The notes below the pieces were generated by a model, which was not told where the DNA came from, did not search any database, and saw only the letters and a list, made by a program, of their open reading frames with translations. A DNA stretch of 37,493 nt from Sphingobacterium sp. (GTDB lineage: Bacteria; Bacteroidota; Bacteroidia; Sphingobacteriales; Sphingobacteriaceae), in assembly GCA_031277715.1 (NCBI GenBank), contig JAITLW010000049.1, positions 1 through 37,493 on the forward strand, written 5' to 3'. The stretch's first letter is position 1. Every line of letters begins with the position of its first letter. Shown here piece after piece: positions 1 to 8,519 of this stretch. The position numbers were made by a program, and so were the translations under genes.

Positions 1-1
1 G

Positions 2-2677
2 GATGATATCGAAGATATCAATATTCTAAAGGATGCAGCCGCTACAGCACAGTACGGAGCTAGAGCGATGAATGGTGTAGTCGTGATTCGTACTAAAAAG
101 GGGAGAGTTGGAAAGGTGCAAGTTAATTATACGGGCAATTTCTCCTTAAACCCTAAACCTAAGTATTCTTCATATAATATTATGAATTCTGTCGACCAAA
201 TGTCGGTGAATGCACAATTGTATGACTACGGGTGGTATAACCACTCTTCCGCTTCTCGCGCAGAAAATGGTGGAGTATTTAGAAAGATGTATGACAAGAT
301 CTATGAGTATGACCAAAGTAAAGGGCAGTTCGGCCTTGAAAATACCCCTGAGGCGAGAGAAACTTTTTTGAAGAGATACGCATTATCAAATACAGATTGG
401 TTTGATATTTTGTTTAACAATTCATTTCAGCAAGAGCATTCGTTGAATTTTAATGGAGGCTCGGAGAGTATCCAAACGTATTTTTCTACCAGTTACCTTA
501 AGGATAATGGCTGGGCAAAAGGTAATAATGTTGAACGTTGGACCGCAAATCTAAACAATACTTTTAAACTGTCAGATAAAATATCGGTTAATATGATTAC
601 GACTGGTGCAATCCGTAATCAAATGGCACCAGGTACAGTAACGAGAACGAGTAACCCTGTTGAAGGAAAGTACTCAAGAGATTTTGATATTAATCCATTC
701 TCTTATGCGTTGAATACAAGCCGTACGATGACCGCTTATGATGACAATGGCGATCTAGAGTTTTTTACCCGAAATTTTGCTCCATTTAATGTCCTTCATG
801 AATTGGATAATAATAAGATGCGGTTAAGTATGCTGGATTTAAAACTTCAAGGAGGACTGTCGTATAAAATTATAGATGGATTGACATTCAATACTTTGGG
901 GTCGATGCGGTATGCCAAAACAGGGCAAGAGCATATGGTAACCGGTTCTTCTAATATGGCTGAAGCATATCGGGCAGGATTGGAAGATTCAGATACCCGA
1001 GGTAGAAATAGATTTTTGTATAGAAATCCCGCCGATCCTGCCGCTGAGCCGGTAACGGTATTACCTTATGGGGGATTTTATAATACAAATGATGACTTTA
1101 TGAAGGCCTATACCTTTAGAAATTCATTGGAGTATAATTTTGAAGCTGGAACAGATCATATATTTAATGCCTTTTTAGCACAGGAAATCCGAATCAATAG
1201 ACGTCAAAATAAAACGAACATTGGATATGGTTACCAATATGATAAGGGAGGAGTTCCATTTATTGATCCTTTGGCGATTGAAATGAGCGTGGCCAATAAT
1301 ATTCCTTATTACACTATGCGCAATCTTCATGATAGAGCCTCAAACTACCTAGCAAGATTTGCCTACGCTTATAAAGAGAGATATTCGGTGAATGGTACTT
1401 TTAGATACGACGGATCTAATCAGCTTGGAAATACAGCTACCGCCCGTTGGCTGCCTACTTGGAACCTATCAGGAGCTTGGCGTTTGAGTAATGAAAACTT
1501 TTACCAAGAGTCGGGTATTGCATCAGTTATGAATAAGGTGTCAATTCGAGGAACCTATGGCTTGGTGGCAAATATCAATGGAGCGACAAGTGCGGGGCTG
1601 GTATTGAAAAGTGGTTCGTCATTAAGGCCATATAAAAACGAGAATGAAACCTTATTGCGGATTCTTCATCTTGCTAATGACGAGCTGACGTGGGAGAAAT
1701 CATATGAAGCCAATATCGGTTTAGATCTTGGATTTTGGCAGGACAGGTTTGCCATTGCATTTGACCTCTACAACAGAAATAGTTTCGATTTGATTTACGA
1801 GATGAGAACTCCTGCTATCGGCGGTGAATATCGTAAAATGGTTAACTATGCAGATATGAATAATAAAGGAGTTGAACTAAGCCTTGCTTATAATGGAAAT
1901 ATTGGGAATGTGAAGTGGAATAGTAATTTTAATTTTGGCTACAGCAAAAATAAGGTTACAAAGTTAAATGCGAATCCCAATATTTTCGACTTGGTAGGAA
2001 CTAATGGTGGGCCTACGTTAGATAAAGCATACAGAGGTTTATATTCTATCCAATTTGCAGAATTGAACTCAGAGAAAGGTTATCCAACATTTATCGGTTC
2101 AGATGGAATCACTAATTATGTGGATCCACAGGGATATGATTACGGAATTCTAAAGTATGAAGGTCCGACCGAACCACTATTTTCAGGTGGGTTTAGTAAT
2201 ACACTTACTTACAAAAACTTCTCTGTATTCGCTTTATTCACCTTTGCTACTGGAAACAAAATTCGTTTGAATCCGTATTTTAATTCTTCTTATGCGGACA
2301 CAGATGCTTTACCACAAGAATTCAAACTAAGATGGGTATTGGACGGTGATAATCAAGTACCAGCGTTAGCGGATAAATATACCAATATCGAACTGGCTGG
2401 AAAATATCCTTACAACTCCTATAACTATTCGACCGAGCGTGTCGCAAAAGGAGATTTATTGAAGCTTAAGACAGTTCGGGTATCTTATAATCTACCAGAT
2501 GCCTGGTTAAGTAAGTATAAAATCAGAAATTCTTCTCTAAGTTTAGTAGCCAATAACTTTTGGTTGATTTACGCGGATAAAAAGCTGAACGGACAAGATC
2601 CGGAGTTCTTTAGTACCGGAGGTGTCGCGCTACCTGTGAACCGTATGTATACATTGTCGTTTAAATTTGGATTTTAA
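2..2677 (+). CDS. SusC/RagA-family TonB-dependent outer-membrane transporter (5' truncated)
   Basis: This is the C-terminal portion of an outer-membrane TonB-dependent transporter of the SusC type, which with SusD imports a bound ligand into the periplasm. The frame is open from base 2, upstream of the first ATG at 68. Its first residues (ILKDAAATAQYGARAMNG, then VVVIRTKKG) are the diagnostic end of the SusC plug domain, so the signal peptide, carboxypeptidase-like domain and most of the plug lie outside the window. The rest is a beta-barrel rich in aromatic alternating strands, ending in the expected terminal Phe (FKFGF). The SusD partner starts 12 nt downstream. Two lipoproteins follow, including an HExxH metallohydrolase, which suggests a peptide or protein-derived ligand rather than a glycan, because no glycoside hydrolase is visible. 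The ligand cannot be read from sequence. Confidence 0.95.
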   Translation, partial: DDIEDINILKDAAATAQYGARAMNGVVVIRTKKGRVGKVQVNYTGNFSLNPKPKYSSYNIMNSVDQMSVNAQLYDYGWYNHSSASRAENGGVFRKMYDKIYEYDQSKGQFGLENTPEARETFLKRYALSNTDWFDILFNNSFQQEHSLNFNGGSESIQTYFSTSYLKDNGWAKGNNVERWTANLNNTFKLSDKISVNMITTGAIRNQMAPGTVTRTSNPVEGKYSRDFDINPFSYALNTSRTMTAYDDNGDLEFFTRNFAPFNVLHELDNNKMRLSMLDLKLQGGLSYKIIDGLTFNTLGSMRYAKTGQEHMVTGSSNMAEAYRAGLEDSDTRGRNRFLYRNPADPAAEPVTVLPYGGFYNTNDDFMKAYTFRNSLEYNFEAGTDHIFNAFLAQEIRINRRQNKTNIGYGYQYDKGGVPFIDPLAIEMSVANNIPYYTMRNLHDRASNYLARFAYAYKERYSVNGTFRYDGSNQLGNTATARWLPTWNLSGAWRLSNENFYQESGIASVMNKVSIRGTYGLVANINGATSAGLVLKSGSSLRPYKNENETLLRILHLANDELTWEKSYEANIGLDLGFWQDRFAIAFDLYNRNSFDLIYEMRTPAIGGEYRKMVNYADMNNKGVELSLAYNGNIGNVKWNSNFNFGYSKNKVTKLNANPNIFDLVGTNGGPTLDKAYRGLYSIQFAELNSEKGYPTFIGSDGITNYVDPQGYDYGILKYEGPTEPLFSGGFSNTLTYKNFSVFALFTFATGNKIRLNPYFNSSYADTDALPQEFKLRWVLDGDNQVPALADKYTNIELAGKYPYNSYNYSTERVAKGDLLKLKTVRVSYNLPDAWLSKYKIRNSSLSLVANNFWLIYADKKLNGQDPEFFSTGGVALPVNRMYTLSFKFGF

Positions 2678-2689
2678 TAGAGGGTAATC

Positions 2690-4168
2690 ATGAGAAAGAT
2701 ATTTTATATTTTATTTGTGGGAATGGGACTTGTATCCCTCTCAGGCTGTAATAAATTTTTAGACCATCAACCGGATGATAGGACTGACTTAGATAATCCG
2801 GTTAAGATTAAAGAGCTGGTAGCATCCGCCTATCCTCAGGTTTTCTATGCTGCATTTGCAGAATCTCTGTCCGATAATGCGGGCGATAAGGGAACTACGG
2901 AGCGCGTAGATCAAAACTCTTTCCCCTGGAAGTTTGAAGATCAGGTGAAGTCAGACTATGATATGCCCAATACCTATTGGAATGCCTGTTATAAAGCCAT
3001 TTCTTCGGCAAATCACGCTTTAGATGCTATTGAAAAATTAGGAACTCCTGCTGCTACACGGGCTTCTAAAGGAGAGGCTTTAGTAGCTAGGGCTTATGCA
3101 CATTTTATGTTGGTCAATTTTTTTGCAAAACCATATAATGAAGCTACGTCTGGCACTGATATGGGGATTCCCTATCAAATGAAACCAGAAAAAACGGCTG
3201 TAGGCGAATATGAGCGCGGGACGGTAAAAAGCGTGTATGAGCAGATTGAGAAAGACTTGGTCGAAGGTATATCGTTAATTGACAACAGCAATTATGCCGC
3301 ACCATCTTATCATTTTACCAAGAATGCAGCATATGCTTTTGCTACTAGACTCTATCTGTTTAAGAAAGATTATGCAAAAGTAATATCCTATGCTGATTTA
3401 GTCGCAAAAACTGGAACGATAGCAAATATACTACGACCTTGGAATTCTGAATACATTAACTACAGTTACTATGTCCTTCAAAATGCATATGGTAGTGCAG
3501 CAACACCTGCCAATCTACTGCTTGTGGAGGCAAACTCTACTTATGGCAAAGATTATCCGGGATATAACTATGGCTTAAATTCTTCCTTATTGGCAGAAGT
3601 TTACGGCAGTGGTTCAAATCCTCTGGGTAGAGAACTGGCTTTTCGAAGTAAAGTGTTTGGCGGTACGGAGACTGTTTATAATATTCCCAAATTTAAAACC
3701 AATGATATTAAGGAATCTATATCTGACAATTTCGGAGAGCCTTATGTGGTCTACACACTATTCGCTATAGAAGAGGTCTTGTTCAATCGTGCAGAAGCCT
3801 ACGCTAATCTTGGTAGAAATGACGAAGCTATTAATGAACTGAATACATTTCTCTCGAAAAGGCTTGCTAATTATAGTGCAAATAATGCAGCACATAATTT
3901 AACGCTGACAAAAATAAAAAACTTTTATCCGGATAAAGGTGAGAAAGAAGCGATAGTAGAAGCCGTTCTTAATTTCAAAAGACAAGAGTTTTTGTTTGAG
4001 GGGCTACGTTGGTTGGATATTATTAGACTAGGAAGAACAGTGATACACAGATCGGTGGGCGGATCGTCCGACAATATAAATTTGACTATCGATGCAAATG
4101 ACAAAAGACGTGTTTTACAACTTCCGGTTGAAGCTGTTCAGTTTGGTCTAGAAGCGAATCCGAGATAA
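2690..4168 (+). CDS. SusD/RagB-family nutrient-binding outer-membrane lipoprotein
   Basis: A 492-residue SusD-type lid protein that caps the SusC transporter on the cell surface and helps capture ligand. The N-terminus is a lipoprotein signal with lipobox LSGC (lipidated Cys20), followed by NKFLD, a common SusD start. The body is helical with TPR-like segments (GEALVARAYAHFMLVNFFAKP near residues 126-145). The C-terminal part carries the usual family signatures (EEVLFNRAEAYANLGR; FKRQEFLFEGLRWLDIIRLGR). Length is typical of the family. It lies 12 nt after the SusC gene and just before two further lipoprotein genes, so the four probably form one transcript. Family assignment is firm; the substrate is unknown. 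Confidence 0.95.
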   Translation: MRKIFYILFVGMGLVSLSGCNKFLDHQPDDRTDLDNPVKIKELVASAYPQVFYAAFAESLSDNAGDKGTTERVDQNSFPWKFEDQVKSDYDMPNTYWNACYKAISSANHALDAIEKLGTPAATRASKGEALVARAYAHFMLVNFFAKPYNEATSGTDMGIPYQMKPEKTAVGEYERGTVKSVYEQIEKDLVEGISLIDNSNYAAPSYHFTKNAAYAFATRLYLFKKDYAKVISYADLVAKTGTIANILRPWNSEYINYSYYVLQNAYGSAATPANLLLVEANSTYGKDYPGYNYGLNSSLLAEVYGSGSNPLGRELAFRSKVFGGTETVYNIPKFKTNDIKESISDNFGEPYVVYTLFAIEEVLFNRAEAYANLGRNDEAINELNTFLSKRLANYSANNAAHNLTLTKIKNFYPDKGEKEAIVEAVLNFKRQEFLFEGLRWLDIIRLGRTVIHRSVGGSSDNINLTIDANDKRRVLQLPVEAVQFGLEANPR

Positions 4169-4201
4169 TTTAATGTGTTAGGTAAAATTAAATTTATTGC
4201 A

Positions 4202-5047
4202 ATGAAAAATATTCTGAGAAAATTGAGTACGGCTCTTATTGTACTCCTTTCATTGTCTTCTTGTAAAAAAGAAGAAACTCTGGACGCATCCGCTCTGCGA
4301 CTAGGTGGAGATAAATGGGAGAAAAACGAAGTGGACAATTGGGTTTATAATAATCTCACTAAGCCCTACAATATCGAGGTGAAATACAAGTGGGATAGAA
4401 CAGAGCTTACGATGAATAAAACCCTAGTTCCGCCTAAAGAAGAGCTCGTCATACCTGTTATGGAGGCGATGAAAAAGGTTTGGATTGATCCTTATGAGTT
4501 TATCAAAGGACCTCATTTTATAAAAGAAATGGGTCAGAAGCAATTTGTTATGGTAGGTAGTGTAGAGTATAATTCTAACGGTACAGTCGTACTAGGGCAA
4601 GCCGAAGGGGGAAGGAAAATAACACTGTTCGAAATTAATAACTATGACAAAGCCAACAAACCATTGATCCGGCGGATGCTGAAGACTATGCATCACGAGT
4701 TTGCACATATCCTTCACCAGAAGAAAATGTTCACCCCGCTGTATGGCCAAGTCACTCCCGGTGGCTATGATGCCACTTGGTTTAATTATACTGATGAAGA
4801 GGTGTTAAAGATGGGTTTTATATCTTCCTATGCTCGAAATACGATCGAGGATGACTTTGTAGAGATGATAGCAATTATGTTAGTTTCTGGTAAAACAGAT
4901 TTTAATGCTATGATTAACAGAGCAGGAACTGGTAAAGCCGCCTTGCAACAAAAGGAACAGTACGTGAGACAGTATATGTTAGAGACTTGGGGAATCGATA
5001 TGGACGAGTTACAGGCTAAGACACAGGAAGCTATCAATGCACTTTAA
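4202..5047 (+). CDS. Substrate import-associated zinc metallohydrolase lipoprotein (HExxH)
   Basis: A 281-residue lipoprotein with a zinc-metallopeptidase motif, of the kind encoded beside SusC/SusD pairs (TIGR04549 / putative Peptidase_Mx1 type, from family knowledge). I start it at 4202 rather than the earlier ATG at 4175. This start gives a clean lipoprotein signal (Lys/Arg-rich n-region, hydrophobic core, lipobox LSSC, Cys21), while the longer form adds nine residues of no apparent use. The catalytic motif HEFAH is at residues about 165-169, followed by ILHQ, giving an HExxHxxH-like arrangement. A likely role is trimming a peptide or protein ligand at the cell surface before SusCD uptake; that is inferred from context. 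Its 3' end runs to within 11 nt of the next gene's preferred start. Confidence 0.85.
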   Translation: MKNILRKLSTALIVLLSLSSCKKEETLDASALRLGGDKWEKNEVDNWVYNNLTKPYNIEVKYKWDRTELTMNKTLVPPKEELVIPVMEAMKKVWIDPYEFIKGPHFIKEMGQKQFVMVGSVEYNSNGTVVLGQAEGGRKITLFEINNYDKANKPLIRRMLKTMHHEFAHILHQKKMFTPLYGQVTPGGYDATWFNYTDEEVLKMGFISSYARNTIEDDFVEMIAIMLVSGKTDFNAMINRAGTGKAALQQKEQYVRQYMLETWGIDMDELQAKTQEAINAL

Positions 5048-5057
5048 TACAAAAGAA

Positions 5058-6323
5058 ATGAGAAAAATTAAATATTTATTAATCGTATTATTTGCTGCGC
5101 CGCTATGGCATGCCTGTAATAAGTTTGAAGATATGCCAGAAACATCCGTAAATGAGCGAATCAATGAGCGGATGGAAGAGTATCAAACCTATCTTAGCGC
5201 AGCTCCGTTTGGTTGGAAAGCTTATTTGTTGACAAAGAGTGGTTTGCAGAAAAACTTTACATTCAAATTTGATGATAAAAACCGAGTGATCTCTACGCTT
5301 GAAGATGATGCGTCAAAGAGAGAAGAGAGTTCTTATCGCTTAAAGTATCTTCAGCGGCCATCTTTACTCTTTGATACCTATTCTATTCTGCACAAGTTGG
5401 CTGATCCAAATCCTAATGTATATGGTGGAGAATGGAGTAAAGGTATGGAATCTGATTTTGAGTTTGCTTTTATGAGTGCTTCAGCAAATCGTATTGAGCT
5501 GAAAGGTCTTTTTAACGAAAGTAAACTTATTCTGATCAAAGCAACTTCCGAAGAGGATTCTAAGAATACTTTTGTGGATAATGCTAAGATGATTAACGAA
5601 ATCATGAAATTGCGTACATATTTTAAACGTACAACAATTGATGATAAAGAATATGAAGTGGATTTCAATCCTGGAGATAGAAAATTTGCTTTGATATATT
5701 ATGTAGACGGCTTTGCAAAGCGTATAGAGAGTAGCTTTTATGTTGTGGGGAACGAAGTAAATTTTTATACGCCATTGGTATTGGGGACAGATACCATCAA
5801 AGTCTTGAATGATGTGTCTTTTAATACAGCAGGGTATGTGGATGTGAAGTTGGGAGCAGTAAATTTAAAAATAACTGAAGCTATTGAACCTTTGTATTAC
5901 GATAAAACAGCCGTCACCAGATTTTGGGCTTCAGGTCGTCAGCTTTCATTTACACCTTGGGTTTCGGACAGTAAAAAAGATTATTTGAATGATGCTAGTA
6001 TTACAGCAGGTACGGGATTAAATCAACGGGTCGCTATTCTTGGCTATAACCCAGCATATGATTTAATGGGATATGCCGCTGATTATTCTTTGTACTTTGG
6101 TACTGCTATTGCTAAAACTATAGATGTGAATACGGGACTTATTAAGTATTCATTTTTAGGGACAGTTGGGAGTATCCCCGCCGCTTATCGAACGATTATT
6201 ATTCAAACAGCCCAAAATTTTGCAGATCCTAAAGGATTGTATGTGATTGAGAAAGGTGCCAGTAAGTATGATTTGGTAACGGCTTCTGATGCTAGGAAAT
6301 GGATTAGCTTTGGTCCTTTATAA
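5058..6323 (+). CDS. DUF4302-type lipoprotein of a Sus-like operon
   Basis: A 421-residue lipoprotein that closes the Sus-like operon. An upstream ATG at 5037 overlaps the previous gene. I choose 5058 because it gives a standard lipoprotein signal, with Met-Arg-Lys-Ile, a hydrophobic core, lipobox WHAC and lipidated Cys20. The mature part begins NKFEDMPETSVNERI, with an early helix and a segment containing the conserved-looking AAPFGWKAYLL. The rest is predicted beta-rich. Its position after SusC, SusD and an HExxH lipoprotein fits DUF4302 (PF14135) proteins, which are habitually found in such operons; the match is from memory of the family and context. Function is unknown; a surface ligand-binding accessory role is plausible. 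A hairpin 18 nt past the stop probably ends the transcript. Confidence 0.75.
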   Translation: MRKIKYLLIVLFAAPLWHACNKFEDMPETSVNERINERMEEYQTYLSAAPFGWKAYLLTKSGLQKNFTFKFDDKNRVISTLEDDASKREESSYRLKYLQRPSLLFDTYSILHKLADPNPNVYGGEWSKGMESDFEFAFMSASANRIELKGLFNESKLILIKATSEEDSKNTFVDNAKMINEIMKLRTYFKRTTIDDKEYEVDFNPGDRKFALIYYVDGFAKRIESSFYVVGNEVNFYTPLVLGTDTIKVLNDVSFNTAGYVDVKLGAVNLKITEAIEPLYYDKTAVTRFWASGRQLSFTPWVSDSKKDYLNDASITAGTGLNQRVAILGYNPAYDLMGYAADYSLYFGTAIAKTIDVNTGLIKYSFLGTVGSIPAAYRTIIIQTAQNFADPKGLYVIEKGASKYDLVTASDARKWISFGPL

Positions 6324-6340
6324 TAGAAATAGTTAAATAT

Positions 6341-6362
6341 AGGAGAGATTGTATTCTCTCCT
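6341..6362 (+). terminator. Hairpin after the Sus-like operon
   Basis: A perfect 8-bp stem (aggagaga / tctctcct) with a 6-nt loop begins 18 nt after the stop of the DUF4302-type gene. Only a weak T-rich stretch follows, so this is a probable rather than textbook terminator. It separates the Sus operon from the start-less frame that opens at 6371. Confidence 0.6.
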
Positions 6363-6370
6363 GTATTTGA

Positions 6371-7618
6371 CTAACCAATCTACTTGCCTTCTGGTGGAAG
6401 CCTCCTTGTATCATATGTGAACAACCCACCACACCTGTATTTCCTCCGGTATGGGGCGGTGCAGTCGGTGGTAATTCTGGCGGAACCGAAAGCGGAGGAA
6501 ATAGTGGACCAGGAGGCAATGGGAGCACTAACCCTCCTTTAAGCTGTGTTTCCGATCCGGGATACGTAGTTCCTAACTATCCACCACCGCCTAATAAATC
6601 TTGGTTAAAACCTTGTAATGGGCCGGAGACAGTACCAATTCCTCAAATTCCTGTTTTTGTTGATAATATTAATTTACATACACTGCAGCAGATTAAAGCT
6701 CTATTCGAACCAGAGGGATTATACCTCACTGCCAATGAACAGGCGTATTTATTGGATAATGGGCTTGCATTATCCAGCCTCTACTGGTCACTTACAGAGT
6801 CTCCTGAAAATCCATTGGATATGCACGTTGCATATTGGGGGGTTCAAGAAATGACGTCAGGCAATATCACTTGGGAGCAGTTTGAGAATTGGTTTTTTTT
6901 TTTTTATCCGTTTCATATGGAATATACCTTGTGGGCTATTAACCATTTAGCAAATAGTCCAGAAAGTAGGCCTGAAAATTACTTTAATGTAAAACATATT
7001 GATTATGATGTTGGAGGCGAGACGAATATTGATTTTAAAGAAGGCGGATATGATGAAAGTGTCATCCCCAATATTGACATGTCTCAACAGAAAAAGTGGG
7101 AAACTATTACAGCAGTTATACCTTCCAACAAATTTGTAAAATATAATGGTGATCCTTCTGCTTGTCTAAAACTAGCTAAATCGATGATTGAACAAATGGG
7201 TTATACTATATCTAGTTATTTGGCTAAGGATTCATATGGCGAAAAGCAGACAATTAACTTATATGATGGCAAAGTTAACAATGGAGAGGTAGTGCGAGGG
7301 ATAAATTACTTACATCACGCTCTTGCAAGAGGTATTCCTGTTGTCGTTGGAGTAGATTATGTTGAAGGATATACTGGAAATATTGACAATACAACAGATC
7401 ATTTCATCGTTGTTGTAGGAATGGGTAATGATCTTGAAGGAAATTACTTTCAATATTACGATCCTGCCACAACAGTAACTACACAGGGAACAAGTACACA
7501 AAATAGATTATATTTTAATTCAGTGACCAACAAAATACAAGGACAAGGAGTTTTGTCTAGAGATGGGAATAAAGTAACATATACATTAACAATGGTGAGA
7601 AAAAATAAAAAGAAATAG
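6371..7618 (+). pseudogene. Start-less effector C-terminus: Gly/Pro linker plus papain/C39-like cysteine peptidase domain
   Basis: The frame is open for 415 codons after an in-frame TGA at 6368, but has no ATG, GTG or TTG anywhere near its 5' end. The in-frame TTG at 6752 would cut the reading in mid-domain. Upstream coding quality is clear: a Gly/Ser/Asn linker and Pro-rich segments with four Cys (CIICEQ, SCVSDPG, LKPCNG) at about codons 13-80. The C-terminal domain has a candidate triad: Cys at 7163 (SACLKLAKSMI), His at 7400 (DHFIVVVGMG) and Asp at 7460 (YYDPAT), the order expected for papain/C39-like peptidases. A lipoprotein gene starts 3 nt after the stop. I infer the C-terminal remnant of a larger polymorphic effector with its immunity gene. 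It could instead be an intact gene using a non-standard start, or a fold relative that is not a peptidase. Confidence 0.65.
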
Positions 7619-7621
7619 TAT

Positions 7622-8272
7622 ATGAAATCAAGCACAAAGTTAATCTTCTATAGTTTAGCGATATTAATCATAACGAGCTGTTCATTAATAAAATCTCATC
7701 TCATACAGGAAGGAGGTCCCCATGATGTCTATATAGATAAGAAAAATGAACCTTATCTATATATAGACTCTAAGCCGCAATCAAAGTATAGATTTATCAA
7801 TAAATTAGGTATAGAAAAAGAGATTAAAGATATTTCGAAACAATGGATAAAAATCGAACAATTAAAAAGAGAATTTTATTTTCATCTATCATTTGGTAAT
7901 GGTGGAATGTACAAATTTGTCATAGGTGATAATAAGTTTTATGAAATATTTCCACTTGAAAGCGCCCCTGGTACTCCAATTCTTAAATACACGCAGAAAT
8001 CAGATACTGTTTTTAGTTATACTATTAAAAATCAGCTACAGGAAACAGACAAAGAGAGAATTATTAATTTCTATATAATTGACAAACAACAGCAAATTGC
8101 AATAGTTGAGGACTTGGATGGTTTTGTTCCATATAGATTTATGATTGCTGCACAAAAGAAATATAATCTGCCTGTGCTTATAAATTATTGTCGTGAAAGG
8201 AGATTAGTTGAATTTATGGACTTTGATAAAGTAGATTTTAAAAAAATATTAAAAGACAGAGGATTTATTTAA
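7622..8272 (+). CDS. Small lipoprotein, candidate immunity protein to the upstream peptidase-like domain
   Basis: A 216-residue lipoprotein with a clean signal (MKSSTKLIFY, hydrophobic core, lipobox ITSC, Cys20) and no family I recognise. The mature part is rich in aromatic and charged residues and predicted mostly beta. It ends with a basic/acidic helix (PVLINYCRERRLVEFMDFDK). The start is only 3 nt after the stop of the peptidase-like frame, so the two are almost certainly co-translated. A partial second copy of its last third lies immediately downstream. Tight coupling to a putative toxic enzyme, small size, envelope location and tandem duplication are all typical of immunity genes, so I infer that role. 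An alternative is a periplasmic inhibitor or chaperone of a self-targeted protease. Confidence 0.7.
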   Translation: MKSSTKLIFYSLAILIITSCSLIKSHLIQEGGPHDVYIDKKNEPYLYIDSKPQSKYRFINKLGIEKEIKDISKQWIKIEQLKREFYFHLSFGNGGMYKFVIGDNKFYEIFPLESAPGTPILKYTQKSDTVFSYTIKNQLQETDKERIINFYIIDKQQQIAIVEDLDGFVPYRFMIAAQKKYNLPVLINYCRERRLVEFMDFDKVDFKKILKDRGFI

Positions 8273-8308
8273 TAAAGTTTTCTCTCTAAGAGCGTTGTAT
8301 TTTAGTAT

Positions 8309-8519
8309 TCGGGGCATGTGGATTTAATATTAGATGGTAAATGTATTGGAGGTGCGTAGGTAAAGTTCCCTGTTTCAGGTCAAGAAAAATATAATATTCC
8401 AGTACTGATTAATTATTATAAGGAGCGGAGATTAGTAGATTTTATGGACTTTAATAACGTTGATTACGAAAAACTGTTGAAAGAAGCAGAGTTAATTATA
8501 CAGTTAAAAATACAACATT
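8309..8519 (+). pseudogene. Degenerate partial duplicate of the upstream lipoprotein gene
   Basis: In the frame of base 8387 the sequence reads KYNIPVLINYYKERRLVDF followed by MDFNNVDYEKLLKE. This matches the end of the intact lipoprotein at 7622-8272 (KYNLPVLINYCRERRLVEF, MDFDKVDFKKILKD) almost residue for residue. Upstream the same frame reads HVDLILDGKCIGGA and is then broken by TAG at 8357, and there is no start codon or signal sequence. The normal stop is also missing and reading runs on into the next gene. This is therefore a truncated, inactive paralogue left by tandem duplication or by recombination between related immunity cassettes. Its 5' limit is approximate. Confidence 0.75.

Noticed and set aside
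4175..5047. Longer form of the HExxH lipoprotein starting at 4175
   Set aside because: The nine added residues spoil the lipoprotein signal; ATG 4202 gives a standard one.
6304..6528. Proline-rich minus-strand ORF opposite the Gly-rich linker
   Set aside because: It is the antisense image of the Gly/Ser linker codons and has no independent coding signal.
6752..7618. Separate gene starting at TTG 6752
   Set aside because: Coding character continues upstream in the same frame to 6371, so 6752 is an internal Leu codon, not a natural start.
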